Below are positions 1 through 5,146 of a stretch of 5,146 nt of DNA, in pieces (position 1 is the first letter of the stretch; each line of letters starts with the position of its first letter). The DNA comes from Candidatus Eiseniibacteriota bacterium (GTDB taxonomy: Bacteria > JAFGKV01), in assembly GCA_025453925.1 (NCBI GenBank), contig JALOPK010000264.1, forward strand, positions 1-5,146. The letters are read 5' to 3'. Below the pieces are notes generated by a model, which was not told the origin of the DNA, searched no databases, and saw only the letters and a program-made list of their open reading frames with translations. Position numbers and translations under genes: made by a program.

Positions 1-2
1 TG

Positions 3-614
3 GTGCATACGGGGACGAGCCGGAGTCATCGTGTAGACTCCGGCGGGCGCTGTGGAGTAGTGGCGTATGACAAGGCGGGCGAACTGAAATGGGCCAGCGA
101 GGTGGTGCCGGGAGGAACGGGCGGCAATTGGGGGGTTGTGGATGCCTCCCCCGACGGATCGAGGGCCGCGTTCATCGCAGTGGCATCGAGGGGCACAGGG
201 GCATCTCACAGGACTGATGTGAACGAGTACCTGACTAGCGGCCAGGGGATGACGCTGTCGCAGGATGGTCTCGGGAGCAAGGGGCAGGGCCGGATTCGGT
301 TCTCGATGGACGGCACACGACTCCTCGTGACGTATCCCCATCGGCATCTGGTGCGAGCCAGAGATGCCGAGACGGGGAGGTTGCTATGGGAATACGGGCC
401 CGAAGACTGGGTTGCGGTTGTCTCGTCCAGCCGGGCAACGGAAATCGTTGCGATTGTGACACGTGGAGGCATTCTGACCATTCTATCATCCGATGGGGAG
501 CTGCTGATGCGTGCGCAGCGACCAAACGCGGAGGTGCTTGTCGCACCCAATGGCACGCTGCTTCTCGAGACAGCGGGGTGGTTGAAGCTCAGCAAACTCG
601 AGCTGGCCGAGTAG
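3..614 (+). CDS. WD40/PQQ-like beta-propeller protein, 3' part (5' end outside window)
   Basis: The visible 203 codons end at TAG 612-614. The frame is still open at the left edge, and the first possible start (GTG at 3) has no signal peptide or ribosome site in view, so the true N-terminus is probably upstream and the gene is partial. The protein reads as tandem propeller blades. 'AGELKW' (25-30) and 'TGRLLW' (124-129) are the turn-plus-Trp pieces typical of PQQ-like blades. 'ASPDGS' (48-53), 'FSMDGT' (100-105) and 'APNGTL' (181-186) are the [SA]xDG/NG turns seen in WD40/PD40 blades, and 'SSDGEL' (162-167) is another. Spacing is irregular, about 50 to 80 residues. Such propellers are usually non-catalytic binding or scaffold modules, and no enzymatic motif is visible. 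It lies 10 bases upstream of the giant secreted-protein gene on the same strand, so co-transcription is likely. The fold class is fairly secure; ligand and function are unknown. Confidence 0.72.
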   Translation: MHTGTSRSHRVDSGGRCGVVAYDKAGELKWASEVVPGGTGGNWGVVDASPDGSRAAFIAVASRGTGASHRTDVNEYLTSGQGMTLSQDGLGSKGQGRIRFSMDGTRLLVTYPHRHLVRARDAETGRLLWEYGPEDWVAVVSSSRATEIVAIVTRGGILTILSSDGELLMRAQRPNAEVLVAPNGTLLLETAGWLKLSKLELAE

Positions 615-620
615 GGGGTG
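614..620 (+). promoter_or_regulatory. Shine-Dalgarno-like site for the giant secreted-protein gene
   Basis: GGGGGTG differs by one base from the consensus GGAGGTG and ends 4 bases before ATG 625. It overlaps the last base of the upstream TAG stop, so translation of the second gene may be helped by ribosomes finishing the first. The site supports ATG 625 over the in-frame GTG 535, TTG 538 or TTG 583 further upstream, which would bury the signal peptide inside the protein. No separate promoter fits in the 10-base gap. Confidence 0.55.
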
Positions 621-624
621 CGAG

Positions 625-3600
625 ATGGCGGCAAGAGGAAAGGACGCTCGAGCAGGCGTAGCGCTGGTCGCGGCTATCATTGGCCTTCTCAGTACCGCGC
701 GGCAGGTGATGGGGATTCCCTGGCCGATAGGGAATCAGGTCACGGCTTGGCCGATCAACAAGACCTATGGTGACTGGAATGGGTATGTGTTCGCGATCGA
801 CACGATACCGGCCACCCCAACTCACCCCGAGCAGTACCTTGCCAGTATTCGCTACCACACCGGAGTCGACATCCCCGCAGACTCCGGCACGGCGGTGCGG
901 GCGGTGTTCGCTGGATATGTGACGGGGGTCAAGCCTGCGATCGGGGATACGGGCTACGTTACCATCGCGAGGACGCTTGCAGGCAACCCATCCTGGCACT
1001 ACGGGCATGTGATGCCGTGTTCGACGCTGGCCGAGAGCACCTATGTTTCCTTCGGCGACACTTTGGGGTGGGTGGCGAAGTTCGGCAACGGCACCAACAA
1101 CCATGTCCACTTCTATCTGGAGGAGGAGGTCGGCGGCCTGACGCGGTCAGTGTGCAATCCTTTGGACAGCCTGGCGCCGACGCCAAGTCAGGATGTGCAG
1201 TTCTTCACGCGGTATCCGAATCTTGAGAGACATCAGTACAAGATCGACTACGTCAAGGACGGAGTTGAGACCGTTGCTGTCGCGAGATCCTTCTGGGATT
1301 CCACTCACCAGGAGTATCTGCTGAAGGATTCGGTGGATGTGGTAGTAGGTGCAATAACAGTGACCACAGGTAACTCCGATCCCGGCATCTATGGCCTCGG
1401 GTACTCTGTGTCGCCGGTTGACACCGGCGGGTCGATTCCGTACCGCAACATGCTGGTAATGCGAGGCCCGTTCGAGGTGGCGGACTCCTCGGCGTACTAC
1501 CGGACATTTGTCGATACGTTGGCCTACGCGGCCGACTGGCCCCTCTGCCGCTACATCGTGACCAACTGTGGGGACAGCATACCGAGTGCGACCAAGGGCA
1601 TCTCGAATGTGAGGGAGGACTGCTGGCCGACCAAGGTGGACACCAGCGGATCGGGAGTGGCGACGCGGAACGAAGAGGCACGGTTTCCGGATGGGTGGTA
1701 TGACGTGCTTCTGAAGGCGTGGTCGCACTCGGGAGACACTGCCGCGGTGCACGACACGGTGTTCGTGGGGAACTTCACACCCATCGTGAACCGAGCGCTG
1801 GTGCGGCAGACGAGAGGGGCCAGGGATTCGACGATCGTGTATGATGCCCACTGGGAGGACGGCGAGCTGGTTGTCGAGACGGACGAGCCGGTACGTTTGA
1901 TTCAGAACGACGTACTGGAGGCCGAGCTCACCTTCTCAGAAGGTCTTCACGACACCATCCAGGTAACCCTGGAGGGGCCGTACGCAGGGCTACCGTTTAC
2001 GACGGTGCGTTGGGACAGTGTGGAGCACCCCCGGGACCGGTGGGTGGGGCGGTATCCGCTGACGGCGTGGGACAGCATCCGGAACGTGATGGCAGGAGAA
2101 CGGCGGCTGGTGATCTGGGCGGAGGACGCGGTGACGCGGCACGCGCTGGACGCCAATCCTGCGACAGCAGCCTACTGGGACGGCGAGGCGGAGGAGTGGG
2201 TGGGCTACGAGGGGGACGACGGTCTACCCGGGCAGACAGGCGGGTACGACCGGGTGCATCGGCTGCGGATCGAGCCCTGGCGTGACGTGCTGCTGCACAT
2301 GGACGTGAGCGCGAGCGTGACGAATCCGCCGACTGGGGGGTGGGCGGCGTCCGCGTATCACATGGCGGACAGCCTGTTGGCGCGGATGAAGCAGGATCAC
2401 CTCGACAGCGGGCGGGCGGACACTTGGCGGGCGGGGGTCGCGCGATACTTCGGGAACACCGGAACGAACTCATGGGCGGTGGAGCTGCTGCAGGATCTGA
2501 GCCCGAACATCGAGGCGTCGCGGACCGCGCTTACCTACTTTGTGTCGCCGCCGGGGACGCCCTGCAGCGGCCAAGGAGAACCGCTGGACAGCGTGGTGAG
2601 GTATCTGGAAGGTCCGGCGACGCACAGTGCGCCGCGGCAGGTAGTGGTGTTCACGGACGGCGAGATGAATCGAGGCGCACCGAAGGCGGCGCAGGAGCGA
2701 TTGTGGGTGGAGGCGGCGACGGACAGTACGTTCGGCTGTGGGACCTACCTGTACGCGGTCATGCCTGCGGCGAAGGCGAACCTCTCTGATGGCATGTGCG
2801 CCGCGGTAGGACGGTCAGGGGGGAGGTACCTGACGATCCCCGAGGGGGACATGTTCGCGGGCTCTCCGGGCGGCGTGCTGTACGACGACCTGGTGCACAA
2901 CAGCCGGATCTACGAGGCGCAGGCGGAGGGCAGCGGCACGCGGTCGACGCACTGGTTTCGGGTGGATGCGATGACCTGGAGCCTGTTCCTGTTGGGGTCA
3001 TGGTGTGACTGGGGGCTGCAACTGGCCCAGGGCGAGCTGTTCTGCGGGGGGCTGCCGAAGGGGGGGCAGGAAGAGTGTGGGGAGTGTGGAGGTGGTACGG
3101 CGCAGGCGGGCGCAGATGCGCACGCCGAGGATGGCGACGGGAAGGCCCTGGATCGGGTCGCGGTGCCGGGAATCGGAGACGCATCCGCGGGACAGCGATC
3201 CCGTCCCCAGACCAGCGGGGAGCCTTCCGTACCCGATGCGACGCCGGATCGTGAAGATGATACCGCGAAGGCGCCTCCGACCCGGCTGAGCATGACGCTG
3301 TACGATGCGGATGGCGTGGTGGTGCCGCCGACCGGGACGATAGGGGGCGCCATCGCGTATTGGAGTCTCAGCCCGACTTCCGCCGACACGGGCATGTGGC
3401 GGGTCGAGGTGAGCGGAGAAACGGGACCGTATGACCTGCGGGTGAGCGGTCGAGGCGGAGTGCGGATCGAGCTAGCGGGGAAGCGTCTGGCCGGCGTGAA
3501 CATGGTATGCGACGTCAAGGTGCGTGTTGAGAGCGAGTGGCCGGTGCAAAGCCCGAGTTGGAGCCTGGTGGATGGCGAAGGCGCGACAGTAGCCGGTCTG

Positions 3601-5146
3601 AGCCTGTATGATGACGGGACGCACGGCGACGGCCTGTCGGGAGACGGGGTCTGGGGGGGAGCCCTGGCAGGTGTGGCCGAACCCGGGCTGTACCGGGTGC
3701 GCATGGCGGTCGTGGTGAACGGGATGGGGATCGAGCGGGTGACGGGCGAAGGGCTGTGGGTGACGCGGCCGGAGTTCGTGTTCCTGACGCCTGCCGCGGG
3801 GATCGACACGGTGGAGGCGAACTACCTGATCACGTGGGCGGACACCAGCGAGTTTGCGGCCGAGATCGGGCTGTACTACGACACGGACAGCGTAGGGGCT
3901 GACGGAACGCTGATCCTGGAGGGACGGGCTGAGGATGCGGACGGCGCCGGGGATCAGTACCTGTGGAACACGATGTCGGTGCCCGAGGGGCGGTACTGGG
4001 TGTACGCAGTGATAGGAGACGGGATTGGATCGCCCCGGACGATCTATAGTTCAGGGAGCTTGGTCGTGGAACGTGAAGAGCACCCGGGATGGCCTGTCAC
4101 CGCAGGCCGACAGATCCTGGCGCCGATCACGCTGGCGGATCTTGACGGGGATGGAGCCGAGGAGACGATAGTGGGGGCGGGCGACAGCCTCCTGTACTGC
4201 CTTCAGCACGACGGGACACACCGGGCGGGATTCCCATTCGCGTGCGCGGGATTGATCACTGCGGGGGCTGCGGTGGGCGATGTGGACGGCGATGGATTCA
4301 AGGAGCTGATTGCGGTGACGGGGGACTACTGGGGGCCTGCGTACGTGTGGGTGCTGGATGATGAGGCGAGCGTGGAGGCGGGATGGCCGGTTGAGATCAC
4401 TCAGGGAACGCGAAGCACGCCGCTGTTGGTGAACCTGGTGGGAGACGCGAGCAGTCCGCCTGAGATCGTGCTGGCGGGGTACGACAGTCTGGTGCATTCG
4501 TGGACCGGGGATGGGAGCGCAGTGTCGGGCTGGCCGAGGAAGTTGAGCGGTCCGATACAGGACAGTTCTCCCGTGGGCGGGGACATCGATGGGGATGGGC
4601 AGAACGAGGTCGTGGTGGCCCGCGCCGCGGCCTGGCCGACAGGGGTGATCACCGCGCTGGAAACGAACGGGACGATCAAGTGGGAGAAGGCGACGCCGAG
4701 CTTCATCTACTCCGCTCCCGCATTGTGGGATGTGGACAATGACGGGAAGCCCGAGGTGATCGTGGCAACGTCGAATCCGAATGCCATGGGACGTCTGTAC
4801 GTGCTGAACGGGGAGAACGGGAGTGACGCGCCGGAATGGAGCGGAGGAATCGAGATTGGCTATCGTGGTTCGTGGGCATCACCCGCGGTGGGGTATCTGA
4901 CCCTGGTGGATGAGCCGCGAATCGTGGTGGCGAGCAGGCGGAGCGATCTTCAGAGCGAGGTTCGAGCATACGGCAGGGACGGCACGTTGGTGTGGCAAGA
5001 GTCGGTATCCGGCTCTGTGATCAAGACCTCACCGGTGATCGCGGATGTCAATGGGGACATGGCGACCGAAGTGCTGCTGGTCACCAACCGGCGTCTCTGC
5101 GTGCTTGAAGGGGCCGATGGGGACACGATATCAGCGTACAACAAGG
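625..5146 (+). CDS. Giant secreted multidomain protein: M23 peptidase, vWA, Ig-like modules and FG-GAP propeller (3' end outside window)
   Basis: One frame is open from ATG 625 to the right edge: 1507 codons, no stop, C-terminus missing. The N-terminus looks like a Sec signal (R4, K6, R9, then hydrophobic 10-25). Residues about 45-180 form an M23 (lysostaphin-like) zinc peptidase domain: 'HTGVD' (H78, D82), 'YGH' (H128) and 'NHVHF' (H160, H162). M23 enzymes cleave peptide cross-links or glycine-rich peptides, and the intact site suggests activity. Residues about 170-550 are beta-rich, Ig-like. A vWA domain follows at about 555-745 (D560, S562, S564; 'FTDGE' with D678), then a PPC-like sandwich apparently split by a Cys-containing linker (about 797-887), an Ig-like module with an Asp/Gly loop (996-1010), a fibronectin-like module (about 1055-1150) and FG-GAP/VCBS repeats from about 1155. 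A cell-surface or extracellular role in adhesion plus proteolysis is inferred; substrate and anchoring are unknown. The peptidase and propeller calls are the surest. Confidence 0.9.
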   Translation, partial: MAARGKDARAGVALVAAIIGLLSTARQVMGIPWPIGNQVTAWPINKTYGDWNGYVFAIDTIPATPTHPEQYLASIRYHTGVDIPADSGTAVRAVFAGYVTGVKPAIGDTGYVTIARTLAGNPSWHYGHVMPCSTLAESTYVSFGDTLGWVAKFGNGTNNHVHFYLEEEVGGLTRSVCNPLDSLAPTPSQDVQFFTRYPNLERHQYKIDYVKDGVETVAVARSFWDSTHQEYLLKDSVDVVVGAITVTTGNSDPGIYGLGYSVSPVDTGGSIPYRNMLVMRGPFEVADSSAYYRTFVDTLAYAADWPLCRYIVTNCGDSIPSATKGISNVREDCWPTKVDTSGSGVATRNEEARFPDGWYDVLLKAWSHSGDTAAVHDTVFVGNFTPIVNRALVRQTRGARDSTIVYDAHWEDGELVVETDEPVRLIQNDVLEAELTFSEGLHDTIQVTLEGPYAGLPFTTVRWDSVEHPRDRWVGRYPLTAWDSIRNVMAGERRLVIWAEDAVTRHALDANPATAAYWDGEAEEWVGYEGDDGLPGQTGGYDRVHRLRIEPWRDVLLHMDVSASVTNPPTGGWAASAYHMADSLLARMKQDHLDSGRADTWRAGVARYFGNTGTNSWAVELLQDLSPNIEASRTALTYFVSPPGTPCSGQGEPLDSVVRYLEGPATHSAPRQVVVFTDGEMNRGAPKAAQERLWVEAATDSTFGCGTYLYAVMPAAKANLSDGMCAAVGRSGGRYLTIPEGDMFAGSPGGVLYDDLVHNSRIYEAQAEGSGTRSTHWFRVDAMTWSLFLLGSWCDWGLQLAQGELFCGGLPKGGQEECGECGGGTAQAGADAHAEDGDGKALDRVAVPGIGDASAGQRSRPQTSGEPSVPDATPDREDDTAKAPPTRLSMTLYDADGVVVPPTGTIGGAIAYWSLSPTSADTGMWRVEVSGETGPYDLRVSGRGGVRIELAGKRLAGVNMVCDVKVRVESEWPVQSPSWSLVDGEGATVAGLSLYDDGTHGDGLSGDGVWGGALAGVAEPGLYRVRMAVVVNGMGIERVTGEGLWVTRPEFVFLTPAAGIDTVEANYLITWADTSEFAAEIGLYYDTDSVGADGTLILEGRAEDADGAGDQYLWNTMSVPEGRYWVYAVIGDGIGSPRTIYSSGSLVVEREEHPGWPVTAGRQILAPITLADLDGDGAEETIVGAGDSLLYCLQHDGTHRAGFPFACAGLITAGAAVGDVDGDGFKELIAVTGDYWGPAYVWVLDDEASVEAGWPVEITQGTRSTPLLVNLVGDASSPPEIVLAGYDSLVHSWTGDGSAVSGWPRKLSGPIQDSSPVGGDIDGDGQNEVVVARAAAWPTGVITALETNGTIKWEKATPSFIYSAPALWDVDNDGKPEVIVATSNPNAMGRLYVLNGENGSDAPEWSGGIEIGYRGSWASPAVGYLTLVDEPRIVVASRRSDLQSEVRAYGRDGTLVWQESVSGSVIKTSPVIADVNGDMATEVLLVTNRRLCVLEGADGDTISAYNK
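757..1164 (+). other. M23-type metallopeptidase domain within the giant protein
   Basis: The domain begins with 'PINKTYGDW', resembling the lead-in strand of many M23 domains, and then has HxxxD (H78, D82) followed by 'GTAVRAVFAGYV', the usual strand after the first metal ligands. H128 in 'WHYGHV' matches the conserved Y-x-H, and H160/H162 form the HxH motif after 'GDTLGWVAKFGNG'. In the family, HxxxD and the second His of HxH bind zinc, while the other two histidines take part in catalysis. No key position is replaced. 'NPLDSL' just after HxH is the usual closing segment. A proteolytically dead relative would normally have lost one of these residues. Confidence 0.85.
1165..2274 (+). other. 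Ig-like / beta-rich modules between the M23 and vWA domains
   Basis: This stretch (about residues 181-550) has no catalytic motif. It reads as at least two beta-sandwich modules. The first ends with 'RFPDGWYDV' (353-361) and 'NFTPIV' (383-388), a pattern like bacterial Ig-like domains that describe 'build-up then DG-turn then final strand'. The second contains 'LTFSEG' (435-440), typical of bacterial Ig-like domains with a 'TFSE' strand, and ends near 'LDANPAT' (508-514) and 'WVGYEG' (525-530). Three cysteines (C308, C315, C333) sit close together in the first module and could form a disulfide after export. The boundaries are estimates, and the second module is less certain than the first. 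Confidence 0.5.
2287..2862 (+). other. von Willebrand factor A-like domain within the giant protein
   Basis: The segment opens with hydrophobic 'VLLHMDVSASV', containing the DxSxS metal-site motif (D560, S562, S564). It has an amphipathic first helix ('ASAYHMADSLLARM'), the 'GEPLDSVVRYL' helix after the loop that usually carries the metal-site Thr, and 'VVVFTDGEMN' with D678. It closes with 'GRYLTIPEG', the usual last strand. vWA domains bind protein ligands through a Mg2+ or Mn2+ ion at this site. Glu652 stands where the family normally has Thr, so metal binding may be altered. C647, C705 and C725 are in the domain and may pair after export. Confidence 0.72.
3013..3285 (+). other. Cys-containing, acidic low-complexity linker inside a PPC-like sandwich
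   Basis: Residues about 797-887 separate 'WSLFLLGSW' from 'LSMTLYDADG' (888-897). In PPC-like and related vWA-following beta-sandwiches these two strands are usually close together. The segment has C807 and a C-G-E-C pair (C818, C821), with C794 just before it. It continues as Ala/Gly/Asp/Glu/Pro-rich, probably disordered sequence. The reading frame stays open through it, and the neighbouring frames give Arg-rich or interrupted products, so it is not easily explained as a frameshift. It may be a flexible or disulfide-stapled insertion. Confidence 0.5.
4087..5146 (+). repeat. Seven FG-GAP/VCBS-type propeller repeats (protein-level, about 50 residues each)
   Basis: Loops of the type DxDxDGxxE end at E1179, E1227, E1328, E1377 and E1482. 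Two degenerate versions align at E1280 and E1430. Intervals are 48, 53, 48, 49, 53 and 52 residues, giving seven units, the number in an integrin-alpha-like seven-bladed propeller. Four units carry a Gly-[Trp/Phe]-Pro turn (1155, 1202, 1253, 1302). The acidic loops are calcium-binding in this family. The last unit is followed by only about 25 visible residues, so closure of the propeller cannot be seen. The repeat is conserved at protein level and only weakly at DNA level. Confidence 0.8.

Noticed and set aside
615-624. A terminator or promoter between the two genes
   Set aside because: The gap is only 10 bases, has no inverted repeat or T-run, and leaves no room for -35 and -10 boxes.
589-1110. 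Minus-strand frame crossing the gene boundary (173 codons)
   Set aside because: It would overlap the end of one gene and the start of the next. Its product has no domain features, and the 10-base intergenic gap fits simple co-oriented genes.
1147-1851. 234-codon antisense open frame on the minus strand
   Set aside because: Its Arg/His/Val-rich product shows no motif, and the opposite strand carries the convincing M23-to-Ig-like protein in phase with its neighbours.
2010-2789. Two out-of-phase + strand frames (2010-2285 and 2340-2789)
   Set aside because: They are Gly/Arg-rich shadows of the giant frame, which has clear vWA motifs over the same bases.
3005-3289. A compensated frameshift explaining the linker between the two PPC-like strands
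   Set aside because: The + frame one base along gives an Arg-rich product with no beta-strand pattern, the remaining frame is interrupted, and the main frame stays open and acidic. A real insertion is the simpler reading.
2910-3809. 299-codon antisense open frame on the minus strand
   Set aside because: It lies wholly opposite the giant frame. Its product is Ser/Pro/Thr/Arg-rich low complexity, as expected when a G-rich coding strand is read in reverse, and it has no recognisable domain or ribosome site.

Overview
The window looks like GC-rich bacterial DNA, probably from one of the poorly cultured environmental phyla that make very large secreted proteins out of stacked beta-sandwich and propeller modules. 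This is inferred from style alone: repeated Gly-Trp-Pro plus DxDGDG-type propeller repeats, PPC-like and 'DDGxxGDxxxxDG' modules, and a strongly G-rich coding strand. No marker gene fixes the taxon, and no phylum is claimed.

Layout: (1) bases 3-614, + strand, are the 3' part of a gene for a WD40/PQQ-like beta-propeller protein whose N-terminus lies before the window. (2) After a 10-base gap carrying a Shine-Dalgarno-like GGGGGTG, one uninterrupted + strand reading frame starts at ATG 625 and runs off the right edge at 5146. At least 1507 codons are visible with no stop. There is no other gene, RNA gene, mobile element or CRISPR array. Every other long reading frame lies antisense or out of phase over these two genes.

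The giant protein can be read as an ordered chain. A signal peptide (about residues 1-26) is followed by an M23-type zinc metallopeptidase domain with all ligand positions present (H78, D82, H128, H160, H162). Next come two or more Ig-like/beta-rich modules (about 170-550) and a von Willebrand factor A domain (about 555-745; DxSxS at 560-564, DG at 678-679). A PPC-like beta-sandwich follows, which appears to be split by a roughly 90-residue Cys-containing acidic linker (about 797-887). Then come an Ig-like module with an Asp/Gly loop (996-1010), a fibronectin-like module (about 1055-1150), and seven FG-GAP/VCBS-type repeats of about 50 residues (about 1155 to the window end). The C-terminus, where any sorting or anchoring signal would sit, is outside the window.

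The two genes are co-oriented, nearly abutting and probably co-transcribed. The likely picture is an exported, surface or extracellular protein that combines a peptidase head with adhesion or ligand-binding modules, next to a second propeller protein. I see no evidence of a defence system, toxin-antitoxin pair or mobile cassette. The most unusual element is the architecture of the giant gene itself.
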